A stretch of 64,000 bases of DNA from Burhinus oedicnemus (Eukaryota > Chordata > Aves > Charadriiformes > Burhinidae). Made by a program: the position numbers and the translations under genes. Each line of letters starts with the position of its first letter. Positions within the stretch are counted from its first letter, which is position 1. Positions 51,491 to 62,594 of the stretch are shown piece after piece. The stretch is from the NCBI GenBank assembly GCA_008921705.1, contig VFFE01007878.1:1397193-1461192 (forward strand), in the 5' to 3' direction. The notes under the pieces are model-generated. The model searched no databases. It was not told where the DNA came from and saw nothing but the letters and a program-made list of their open reading frames with translations.

Positions 51491-54400
51491 TGATTACCAG
51501 TAGTGCAGCTTACCAGGGTAAGCCAGGCAAAATGTATTCCAAGGATTGACCTGAGAGAAGGAGAATGTGTTATCAAAGCAGGGGAGATGGAGCACAAGCT
51601 GATTGTTGTAGGTAACGTGGTTGCACAGTGTCCACGTTGGCCGTGGCCGAGTGATAACTGTTTACTCTTACATCTTCCTCTGCCGTTGGCTTTCTGTCTG
51701 ACGGTGCGGCATTCACATGAAATAGGAGCACGGCGAGGAGGGCACAGCGGGAGAGGTGCTGCCGGTGGGGAGCACCACCAGCCACTCATTTGGCTTCTGC
51801 CACTGTGAAACGTCCCTGCTGAAGAACCACAGCTCCCAGTCTTAGCAGGAACCCTGTCTCAATGCCAGGCCGAGCACTGCTGTTGCAAGGGAAAGCATGG
51901 TGCTTTCTTCTCCCCTTCAGCTCTTCCCGGCTTTCTGAGAAAGGCTAGTTGAGGTAAGATGGGCATAACGAGCATGATTACTCTATTAGGGCCTTTGGTA
52001 GCCCACTTATTTATTTGGGATGTTCAGTGTAGTAGACCTGTCATTGAATAACAGAAACCTCCTTCCTGGACTGTTTAGTTGAGCCAAAAATCCAGTATTT
52101 CAGATGTCTTAGATGCCCATTGTCTGGGTTTTCGAAAGGCCGCCAGGTTGGGGTCTGTGGCTGACAGTGGATCGCGTATTGACTCCCATGCCTCTGTGGA
52201 AGTTGCTTTTTGGTAGGGGTACAGGAGGACAGGAAAGGATGTGTTTGGTGTTTGTTTGATGTGTGTGTGCTTGGGAGGGAGACTTTTGCCCAGCAGCCTT
52301 CTGATCTATACGTAGCTGTTCCTTGGATATGCTCCTTGTTCTCTAAGTGCATGCAAAGCTTGGATTTAACCTCCTGGGGATGTGTTGTTAAGCTGAGATG
52401 TTTTAGGAGGGTCTTCACTGAGCTGTTGCAGGTGCAGGGGAAGTTCATTCCTTTTTGCAGTCTTTATTTATTCTGTTTCTGGACTGAAGTCACCCTAAAA
52501 AAATGAACATTGCATGCCCTATCGATTTCTCTATCACTTTTCCCAGACCACGCCAGCACTCTGCTTTCCCTGCTGAAAAGAGCATTTAATTTTGTGGGTG
52601 CTCTGTAAATTTGAGTCTGAAATTCCCTTGACCTTGCTCCCGTGAGAGCTTGGCAAGGTTCAGCAAGCATCTGGTTTGTGGGCTCCCACAAAACCAAGCC
52701 TCGTCTGTAGGCACGTAAAGGCCTGCAGTGAATTCAGCTACAAGCAAGCGGATGCCAGCCTCCCGAGCTGGCCAAATATTATGCTGTTATAAAACTGCAG
52801 TCTTCCCGGGCTATTTGGTGAAATCCTCCACTTTTGAGATGCTGAAGAATGACATGTGATTGCCTTATGGCATGCCCACCTTGCAGTCAGCTGGAGGTCG
52901 GGCTGACAGAGGACAAGTGCTCAGAAAGCCACCCTTCTCCTCCTCTTCCCCAGGGCAGGGCAGGAAGATGTGCTTTCTCTTTCAGGGCATGGGTTACGCT
53001 TCGCTGTGTCCATTCTCTGACCCTGTGTGGTCTCCAGGGCTGAGGCAGGCTTGTGAGGGCCCTCTGACATGGAAATTACTCACTAGTAATTATTAGAAAA
53101 AGTCTTGTTTTCTCCCATTTCTCATTCAACTTGGCCTAATTTTGGATTCTTAGCTCTGTCCGTGTTACAGGGCTCTTAGGTGGAGGCAGGCTATATGGGA
53201 TACAGGACTTTTGCTTCCTTGCTTCACATTTGGTGGCACCGTGATACTGTGTGCCCCTCCTAGGAGGACAGAAAACCCTGCCACCAAAGAACTTCCAGCT
53301 GAGCAGTTTTCCCTTCCTGAAAATGTGTGTGCTGTAAACCAAACCCTTGTCTCCATCCTGATAAGCTGTCTTACTGAGCTAGCACCTGCTGTTAATTTCA
53401 GTGAACAGTACTTGTTGCTCTAGAAAGCTTTTTAATCATAACATTAAAAAACTGAACAGAAATCCCATCCATACAGTTAGCTCCAGCTGCCTTTCTTGCA
53501 ATGCGTGGGGAATGATCTTGCCGAGTGATGGGCATCCAAATGCAAATGGAATTAGCTTTGCAGCCATTCATTTTAAATTGCTCTTGAATCATTCTGAAGT
53601 AAATTCCATTTGAGAAGAATTTGCTGCAGGTCTCGCACAAAGAGATAATGGTCCAATATATTATGATCTAAGCAATAATAGTTTAAGTCTCGCAGTTCAG
53701 AAATATAGTGAGTTATATGCTGGGTTGATGAGAATTAAAGCTTGATATATAGTAATAAAACTAGTGATCTAGAGATGAATAGATTGGTGTACGGAGCACA
53801 ATATTTTCCTGCCACAGATTAGAGCAGGGATACTAGTCCATAAAAAGGGAAGTATACCATAAAATCTCCTTTATCACTTGCTAGGCATGAAGAGCTATAA
53901 TACGTACAGTTTTACAAACAAATGCATGAAAGGAGCAAAGACTTTCCCTAATATCAAAAGGTTCTTGGCTTCGGCAAAGATTTGTTTTACCTTAAAAGAA
54001 AATTTAACTAAAATTAAACTAAAATTCCTACGTGTGATAGTCCATGCCAGCTTCTATCAAGGCTGATTTCAGTGACACTTCACCTCTTCCTATAGATTTT
54101 GCATTTGACTTGCATTAAAAAAAATATACAGTTGTCAGATACTACAGAAGGCAAATAAAAGAGCGTATCTGTATTCAGGCCAGCAACTAAAATAAAAAAT
54201 CCAAATTAAGTTTATAGATTAAAATGGCTTTTTAGAATTTATTTTGTTAATATGAATGATGGCATGAGCGAAACCAGTTTAGCAGTACCATTAATCAGGT
54301 CTTTTGTCTTGCTAATATAAATCAGTCAATAACAACAGATGGGCTGTACACTTTATTATGCGGAAATAAAGATGAATGTGACATACTGCAGAAGTAAACT

Positions 54401-57400
54401 TGCAGCTCAAAGTTACTGAGCACAGAAGGGGATTTGTTACAACAGGGGAGAACTGTGTGTGCCTCGTATTTGCGTTTGATCAAGGTTGTGAGGGGAACTT
54501 GCTGCACATGACATTGACATAATGGCTGGAAATGAAGTATGTGAATTTTTAGTGTTTGTTTGTATCTACACTCCCCGATCACTCCCAAATGGTTTAATTA
54601 GCTTTTTTCCTCTAGACAGAAGAAAAAATGTCTAACTCCTTAGGAAGGTTAAATAAGAGATACATAAAGTTTGCTGCTTTGTTGCACTGTCGGGAAATGA
54701 ACATTTTAAAAAAACAGTGATAACTGTCAGGAAGATTCAGATCAAAGTCTCAGGCAAGATTTATCCCCTTGTACAGAGATGGAGAACGCAATGAGAGGCG
54801 ACCCCCATCCAAATTATAGAAACAGGCCCAGCAGGCCCCATGGTCATTACACAGTCATCCCTGAAAAACCTAAGTCAGAGTTCGGTCTTTGTATGGACAG
54901 AGGAATGACCTGTGTTTAACTAGAGCTGGTCAGGAGAGACTTTGATGGAAGTGTTTATAGCTTGTTAGAAACTATGGCCTCATGAAAACACAGATTCATG
55001 AGATTGCTTCAGTTTTACCGAAAGTTGCAAAAGCCTCAACACAGTCAAATATCCTATACTGACATTTTCAGAGGTAAATATGTGTTGGATTTTTAAGAAT
55101 ATTTTGTTATATAATTACACTGCCCTTAATTATGCTCATACGTTGCTGCAAGCATTACAATGAAAGCATAACTATATCAGTCTAATTAAAAAAATGAAAT
55201 GCAAGACTTGGATCCAAGATGTGTTAAGGTTGATGGTTTAAAACCCCATCCCAAATCAGCAGCCGAATCGGCCGACTGTCCTAAGCTGTGCCGCAACTGT
55301 GCTGCTTGTGATGGGCAAGCCATCACGAGGGGATTTCAGGTTCTTCCTCCTCAATGTGTCCTCGTCCTGAGGGGCGAGTACCGCAGCCTGGCGCAGGGGA
55401 ACCATGGCTGCACACCCTGCCCACCTGTAAACCACCATCCTGCGACTTCAGCCAGTGGTGGCTGGCCTGCCTGGGTGGGAGGGGAGCGGTGGTTTGCTTC
55501 CCCACAGCAGCCGATCCCATCTGGTTGGGGAATGCAGGGAACACCAAGTGACGTCCCACTGCGATTTGCACAGGCTGATAAAGCTGCCTGTTACCGTGCA
55601 GCAGGGAATAGCAGGAGTGAGGGGCCCTGGGTGCTAATGGGGGTAGGATTAGCTTTGCAGTGTGATTGGGGTTTTTTTTCTGCCAAACGCAGGAAAACCC
55701 AGTTGTGGTCATATTCTGGATGCTCCGCTTAAGAATCTGCTCTATAAAAAAAGAGTAACTCCAATGTTGCTACTAATAGCAACAGTATGAAGGCAGGGAT
55801 TGAATGAACATACTCCAGTCTAAAAAACCAAAAAAATCAGTCTTAGCTACTATCTTAAATGTATTCGAAAATTGCAGATTTTAAATACCATTTTCCAGGG
55901 ACAAGGCAGCCTCTGCGCACTCTGTTTGTGTGACAGTTTGTGAATGGTTTCCATCTATATCTCTAACATTTAAAAGCAGTTCAGATGCCTCTCGATAGTG
56001 ATGAGAAAAAGTGTGGAAAAATAAAGCAGGGCTTTATTATTGCTTAAGAAGTGTAAGGTGGAATTATAGCAAGAAGCCGGTAAGAAAACTGGCGTGTACC
56101 TGACCACGGGATGCCAGGCTGGTGGAGGGAAACAGCTATCGCCAGAATCGAAACGTGGGACTGGGTTGTCATGTACTGGGCAGTGCTGTGAATCCACTTT
56201 AACATAAAAATAATATTTAAACATTAGAAGCAGTTACCTTCAGGAGGGAAAGCCAAAGCCCACACACATTCTCCAGGCTGATTAAAGAAATAATTTTGAA
56301 AACCACCTTTTTTCTGTTCTGCAGCTTGCTGATCCCTCCTTTTAGACTTTCTGGTTGCATCTTTGATAAGATGCAGTTAATTGTTCAGGCAGCGTAAGTA
56401 TTGTCTTTGATAATGTGCAGAAATCTAGTGGTGAAAATAAATACATTTGTTCTTCCTGTCACCAGAAATTACTGAAGCAATACTTGTTTAATTATAAAAC
56501 ATATGTGTGCTTTGTTAGTTTCCATCTGTCTGCTCGCTGATTTGCAATTAAATGACCAGAAGAAAAAGATACGTCCTGTGGCAATTCAGGGGAAATGATT
56601 CATCTCTAATGTTTCCGTGTCGTGGATGTCTATGGAGCAGCGTGTGTGAGAGGGAGGGAGCAGGGAAGAGGGGGAGATACAGATAGAAAGGGATGAGGAA
56701 TGCCGAAAAGCCTCTTGCTTCAGTTCAAACATGTTTTGTTATCGTGAAACCAAATGTGACTCCCATTAACTTATTGTAACTCATCTTTCTCTTTGGAAAA
56801 AACTGGAGAGCAAAATGGAGCAAGGAAGAAACACCTAACGGGGAGAGGAAATGGGATTGCAGAAAAAGGAGGCTGGTGTGGTCAGAGTGAAAAGCAAACT
56901 GCAGGATAAAAGGAAGGATGGGAAAGTGATAAAAATTAAATTTCATTTGAGTAGTTGGAGATGGAAATTGAATTGTTATGGTATGTCACAGATTTGCCCT
57001 TTGCTAGAAAAATGCCAGGCCTTATTTAGTGGTCCTTTCTTCTATTATTGAACCAGTTCAGTTCTGTTAGCTCTCAGGGAGTGATGTAGTAGTGACTCAG
57101 GCCTGTTACTCTTTGTAAAATGAGACACCCAGAAAGGCAGGAGTATTTTTAAATTAATGTGAAGAGAAAAAAACCCAAACAATTGGTGAACATATGATGT
57201 CTTCATAAATATTTCAAGAGATTCACAGAATCTTTTGCTGTGTAAGGTATTCCCATCACTGATAAAGACGTACAGTCTAGCTCCATACAGCTGTGTGTAT
57301 GGGTATCCTATTACCTTCTCCCCCTGTCTCCGTCATCTGTTAGTGTTCTTTCTTCTCTTTTTGCAAAAGCAGCGGCTGGAAGGAGAGCCTTTCATGCCCC

Positions 57401-58645
57401 TTGTAATTCTGGACATAACCTGCACAGGCATGTCTTTTTTACGGGAAGGTAGCTGTCTAGCATTTCATCTTCATGAAGACTGTTAGGGAGAAGACAGCCA
57501 GCCTTCCCCAATATTTTTAGTTTGATGTTCTGTGGTGTTTTATTGATCATCAGCAACATCTGTCACTCTGTATAACGATAACTGCTTCAGAGGCAGAAAG
57601 GGGGAGATTGACTAAGGCCTTTGGGACTGTCAGGTTGCTGCTGGTGGATCTGTCAGTAGTTGGTGCCTCCCCACCCCCTTGGCGCTGGGAGCCTCTTGGA
57701 TGTTCTTGCACACTGACCGCAGGTGGGGAGGTGGATGGGAAGACAGTTATTCTCCATTGAATTGGTGCTTTCTGATGTGGAGGAATTTCTCTGTGGAAAG
57801 GGGCGGAGTGGCCTTAGAGGGGGATTTGTGAAGAGGGAAGGAGAAAGGAGAGTATGTGTCTTAGGTATTTTCAGTGTTGCCTCTTGTTGCGTTGGATTCT
57901 CTTCCTCCCCTGGACTTCTTGCATCAACTTCATTCATTACCAGCAACACCAGAGAGGTGCAGAGGTTCGTTATGTCAATAGCATGCATCCATGTTGGCCC
58001 AAAATGTCACCATCTCACAGCAGCCCAACCTCATGTCCCAGCTCCTGGTTCCTCTCTGTAGTGAGGACTGCACAGACCAATGTACAACGAATGAAGTAAA
58101 TAAAGCGTAGCTCGGCACCTTCATTAGCAGTCTTAGCAAGAGAGTCAGAGTATGAACAAAGCGGTGTAGGCTGGACTTGCATTTAGTCTTTTGCCCTTAG
58201 AGCAGATTTCAAATTGCTCATCTGAAACGAAAGGCACTATTTTCTATTTGTACCAGCCTCAGTCAATACTACCTATGTGCATGCACTTGATTAAATGGTG
58301 CGATAAGTCACTATTGAAAAGTGTGACCTTGAAGCCTCCAAAAGTTTCTATTATTTCTTTTTACGGTTTTGCAGGCAACTCTCCCAAGCGCTAACATAAT
58401 GCTTTATTGCTAGTATTGCTGGTGATGATAACAAAGGACCGTTCCCAGTCATGTGAACGTGCACATCCGTGTCACATCACATAGGGAAAGAGAGCCCAGA
58501 ATGTAAAGAACAATTTCTTCGAGTCTGAAAACAGCAGTGCATGTAAGCCTCAGTTTAGGAATGCTTCTAAGACAACATTTTATTTGAAAAGTACACTCCT
58601 TTTGAAATTCTCAGAAAGTGCTTGTAAATCTTTGCCAGCTGAATT

Positions 58646-58684
58646 TTGGTTGCTTCATTTGTCCTTTTTGTCTCTTCTCTACAG
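58646..58684 (+). other. UNC5C: 3' splice site of UNC5C intron 1
   Basis: A pyrimidine-rich stretch (ttcatttgtcctttttgtct, then cttctct) runs directly into ACAG at 58681-58684. It is followed by the exon base pair AT that completes the Asp codon begun with a G in exon 1, so the intron is phase 1. The protein match begins exactly at this AG, which fixes the boundary. An open frame runs upstream through this tract from 58618, but it reads through the polypyrimidine tract and is not coding. Confidence 0.92.
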
Positions 58685-58906
58685 ATGATGATTTTTTTCA
58701 TGAACTTCCAGAAACTTTTCCATCTGATCCTCCAGAGCCATTGCCCCACTTCCTCATCGAACCTGAAGAGGCTTATATTGTGAAGAATAAGCCTGTGAAT
58801 CTGTACTGCAAAGCGAGCCCAGCCACGCAGATCTATTTTAAGTGCAACAGTGAATGGGTTCATCAGAAGGACCATGTGGTGGATGAGAGAGTAGATGAAA
58901 CCTCTG
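58685..58906 (+). CDS. UNC5C: UNC5C exon 2 (netrin receptor, start of ectodomain and first half of Ig domain 1)
   Basis: Single internal coding exon of a netrin receptor of the UNC5 family. UNC5C is a type I membrane protein that mediates repulsive axon guidance and neuronal migration and acts as a netrin dependence receptor. Seen here: 222 bp coding 74 residues, beginning with the split codon for [12 protein letters not shown], then [16 protein letters not shown] and the Ig strand-B cysteine in NLYCKAS, a second cysteine in IYFKCNSEW, and ending at DERVDETS plus the first base of a Gly codon. From memory of the human protein this corresponds to about residues 42-115, with the cysteines at about 83 and 95; their partners in the Ig domain would lie in exon 3. 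The sequence fits UNC5C better than UNC5A, B or D. Both flanking introns are phase 1, as usual for Ig-domain exons. The exon is open throughout, with no frameshift. It has no start codon of its own; the signal peptide belongs to exon 1, outside the window. Confidence 0.96.
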
Positions 58907-58912
58907 GTGAGT
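58907..58912 (+). other. UNC5C: 5' splice site of UNC5C intron 2 (GTGAGT)
   Basis: The sequence cctctg/GTGAGT is a near-consensus donor. Splitting the codon after its first base (G) gives a phase 1 intron, matching the known continuation of the family (DETSG in the intact protein). If unspliced, the frame runs on only to 58953 and the added residues do not resemble UNC5C. Confidence 0.92.
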
Positions 58913-60478
58913 TTGCATTATGTCATAGAGGGGTGAGAATTAAAATGCATTAATATCAAGCCCACTGTTGTAATCTAGCAGCTGTTTCATATGGCAGCTA
59001 CTTTTCTTTACTCTTGATACAGCTGTGAATCCTCTATCTGGCATTATTGAGTATTAGCTGTCATAGCACAGAGGTGGCGTCTGCATCCAGGTCAGTTAGT
59101 AAAGCATGCTTGTAGAGCACCCTGCCCGAGTTTGAAACAAAACAAAAACAGGAGAACTGTGCACAAACAAAAGGGAATGGCTTTCCCAGCCAGGCCTACC
59201 CTCTGTTCACTTCCCCAGTGTCACAGATTCCCAGTGGTTGCACTGTATTGTAGTCACAGACCAAGCAGCACATTCTCCCTGAATGCTGAAGAGCATTTGG
59301 GTTGTTCCTAGAATGATGGGAGATTTGTGGGAAAAAAAATGAGAAATTTGCTCAGCTTCCAGCAAGAAAGAAGGAGAAAACACACCTGGGCACAGTTTAG
59401 AGCAGTGTATTGATCCCGAGCAAGCACTTGGCCGTTACTCCATTACACTTTTCTGCCTGCTTCATAGAGCCTGCATGAAGAAGAACTACAGTAGGTTAGC
59501 AAGGAAAAGAAAGATAAAAAAAAAGAAGCCAAGAGCCTCATCCTTCCTCAGTCAATACCAGAAAATCCCAGAAAATCCAGAAATCCCACTGACATTCATG
59601 GGAAAAAAAATAGGACTGTCACAGTACTGAAAAAAAAGTTTAGAAACTTGAGTAATAAACCAGCGTAAATCAAGGATATTGGTGTTCCCGTTTGGGAAGA
59701 CTGGTAATCAATAGAGTTTGAGTCACATGCAAGGAGAGAAGTAGGACTTACTGCTGTTTTGATGTCTCTGAGAAATAACTGGATACCTAGCAAGAAGGTA
59801 CCTTTCATTTGGGAATTACACTACCACTTGGTCTAATTACTTAGAAAAATAACTCCACCAGATGTCTTGGAAGTCTCTTGTGAACTGGGTTTTATTTGTT
59901 TCAGCTCATTTATTTGCACAGAGATCAAAAGCATAAGCTTTTAACGGTACTGTGGTGCGCTCAGCTTGAAAAAGAGAAGGTGGGTGTAGGAAGAAAGACT
60001 GTAGAAAAAAAGCTGTATTAAACTTTGGTCCTGTTTATTTGTTTGTAAGAATTGGCTTTTCCAACAAGTTGAATGCAGCAGAAAAACTGGAAAAGGAAAT
60101 TCTTGTTACTTAATACATCTTCAGTCTTTTTCATCCATGGGGTCCACTGGAATGAAGAAGGACGAGCAGGAGGGCAGCTGTCACTGTTAATCTTTTAAGC
60201 TTTTATTAACATCAGCATTCAGAAATGTGGCGGTGCTGATGTGGTGACTGTAGTTTTCACTACAGGTGAAAAATTCATTCTCTTTTCTTAAAAATCTCAT
60301 TTTAGAAGAACTTCGTGATACTGTAAAGGAAATCGCATTCAACAAATGTAGGCGGCCAGTCTTGAAAAGAGATGCATCTGAATATATTAGAGGACAAGTG
60401 TTTTGCATAATAAACAGCAGCAATTATATGCAAACGAAACCCATATCCAATTAGAGATTAACATTATCTACTGGAGTC

Positions 60479-60488
60479 GGGGGGGGGG
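60479..60488 (+). repeat. Poly-G run (10)
   Basis: Ten G residues followed by aggaggg. Together they make a G-rich patch of about 17 bp that falls short of a canonical four-tract quadruplex unless the long run is split. Confidence 0.75.
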
Positions 60489-62114
60489 AGGAGGGTGTCA
60501 GAAGCTGTGCACATCAGATTATTAGCACAAGAGCCACAAACCCAGCCGCACTAACAGCTTGTTAAAATGAAACTGTCATCACAACCTAAATTTGTCCGTC
60601 AACCTGGTTGTTGCCAAAAGGTTGGTTAATGCATGTCACGGTTGCAGTATTTGTGAACCTCCCTGTAAGTAGACTGAGAATCTAGGCTCATAGCACATAA
60701 GTAGTACAGAAAAAGATAAACACTGTATTTAAGGTAGTGGTAAAATAATATCTTCTTCAAGGCAACGGAAGCTCGGGAAAATATATCCACTGCAGATGGA
60801 GCTGGAGAAAAAGTTGCAGGAGACAGTGACTGTGAGGCTTCATTCTGGTGCCTGAAGAAGGAGGTATGAGATCATTGGCTTGGCAGCTCACACCAGTCAG
60901 GCTGGCAAAGCCCTTTGACTCTGCCATTTTTGAGGCTATTTTGGTTTCTTTTGCTATTTTTGGCTAGCTAGTGCAGTAGTTGTAACCTAGGGCACAGCGG
61001 TAGCGACTGAGCTGCTCAGAGGGTGGTGTAAGGATGGCAGCCCAAGCCTACGCTGCTGGCAGGCTTTGGGCTTGCAGTTAGAGGGGCTGGAGAAATTGTC
61101 CACAAACCAGGTTAGGTCTAGACTTTACATGGGTAAAGCAGGGCTCAAAGAGATCTCAGTTACACAGTGTTTCTGCTGGGTCAGTCATGTAATCCAAGCA
61201 ACTGAGAACTGGGCACATTCTTCTTTCTTGATATTTTACTGTTCTTGAGGTCTCTTTTGCCGAAATACAAAGAAGAGCACCATGCCAAGTGGTCTTCTGC
61301 TGCTGTTTTTGAAACAGCCTTTCTCTTTCAGTTTTTTAGGTAGAAAAGCAAAGCAAAGGAAAACAAGACAAACAGACAATAAAATACATGAGAGGAAAAA
61401 AGTAAAGGTCAACTAGGCTTTCTTTTCTAACGGTAATTGAGAAGAAAGAGGACTAAAATACAGGTGTGATGCTAGCGGTACATCATCTTGGGATTGTAAA
61501 TGATGCATGAAAGAGAAGTAGGTTTTGATTTGCAAAAGATTATGTGTTCATGGACTTTGAGCCTGTGCCCAGGAATGAAATCTATGTAGAGATGATTAAC
61601 TCTTCTTATAAGGCAAATTTGTTTCTGTCATTGATAAAACCAGAGACAACAGTACAGCAATAGCAGTGGCACAAGAGATGGAATGAGAGTGCAGCCGAGC
61701 TCTCATAAGAGAGCTGCTAGGTAGAAATGTTGAATATATTAAGGTTAATTTTTAAGAGGGGAAAATAAATATTTATACATTTTTCCTATATATATTTTTT
61801 TTCTTTGTAACAGAGAGAAAGTACAAAATAAGAGTTATACGCACTTTGCACTGTGGGATATTTTTAAACAGTAGGTGAAGCATTGCTGTAAAGAACATTC
61901 ACAGGGACTCTGTGGGAGTTGTTGCCTTCTGGTTGGAGAGGATGGGAACAGTAATAGTGACAGCGTGTTCTAGTACCACTTTATTTAATTAAATTAGCCT
62001 GAAGAGAGAGCCTTGCAAAAAAAAAATTCCAATGATTGGGTCTGAGAAGCCAGAAGCTTTACACAGAAGATCATTATATTCTGGTTTTTAATCCTCAGAC
62101 TCACTGGAATTTTT

Positions 62115-62152
62115 CTTCTTTATGGAAAAAGCTAAGCTTTTTCATAAAGAAG
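62115..62152. repeat. 38-bp near-perfect palindrome
   Basis: Arms cttctttatg-g-aaaaagct (62115-62133) and agcttttt-cataaagaag (62135-62152) are reverse complements except for one extra G at 62125, with a 1-nt centre at 62134. In DNA it could extrude as a cruciform; in RNA the loop would open by 2-3 pairs. No transposon terminal features were seen around it. Confidence 0.85.
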
Positions 62153-62583
62153 TCAAATGGGTGCTTTGAAAATCTTTAGCGCACATCTTTGACTCTTTCA
62201 TTTCCTATGTACGTGAAATACAAGGCAGGGCAAGGTCTTTCTTATGTTTATACTGGAATATTTTCCCATTAATGTGGAAAAATACATATAAAGAATAAGA
62301 ACACTGGTTTTAAAAAACAAAGATGAAAGTTGTTTTGAGGGAACACATTTGATTTTATGGCTGACTGTCATAAAAGATAACAGCAACGAAAGTAAAAGGA
62401 ACCCTGCAGAACTGATGCTTTTGGGGGCAAGAAAATTCCATTATCACAGGGCAGGAAGCTCAATAGCATCAATAATTATTAGAGCAATTTGTGCAAGTTT
62501 TCCAAACTACTGTACCTCTGAAAACGACTATGGCAAAAGATTTTATTTTTCATGTGTGGTTTTTATGGAGAAATAGTTTCAGA

Positions 62584-62594
62584 CACACACACAC
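62584..62594 (+). repeat. Short CA microsatellite
   Basis: About five to six CA units in intron 2. Short, but potentially variable between individuals. Confidence 0.7.

Larger units (their letters stand above)
48841..58645. other. Intronic stretch upstream of exon 2
   Basis: Mostly AT-rich, with a T15 run at 50426, a purine-rich segment at 56640-56940, and a GC- and CpG-richer patch at about 55250-55640 with opposing open frames (177 codons plus, 129 codons minus). An acceptor-like tttacggttttgcag ends near 58374 but does not lead to a recognisable exon. Confidence 0.55.
1..58684 (+). other. UNC5C: UNC5C intron 1, 3' portion
   Basis: All sequence upstream of exon 2 is interpreted as intron 1, which is known to be exceptionally long in vertebrate UNC5C (more than 100 kb in human). 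No frame matches the expected first exon, a short signal-peptide segment in a CpG island ending with a phase 1 donor. The candidate CpG-rich segment at 25.8-26.3 kb was examined and has no ATG in the needed frame. The intron is mainly AT-rich, with scattered homopolymers, short duplications and worn ancient repeats. The intron call depends on exon 1 lying upstream of base 1, which cannot be verified here. Confidence 0.8.

Noticed and set aside
57061..57135. Possible MIR fragment (tttgtaaaatgagac)
   Set aside because: Only a short match to the 'ctgtaaaatgggg' part, without the conserved core in collinear order.
58618..58953. 111-codon open frame spanning exon 2 and flanking intron
   Set aside because: The frame reads through the polypyrimidine tract and past the GTGAGT donor. 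Homology is limited to 58685-58906, so only the exon is annotated.
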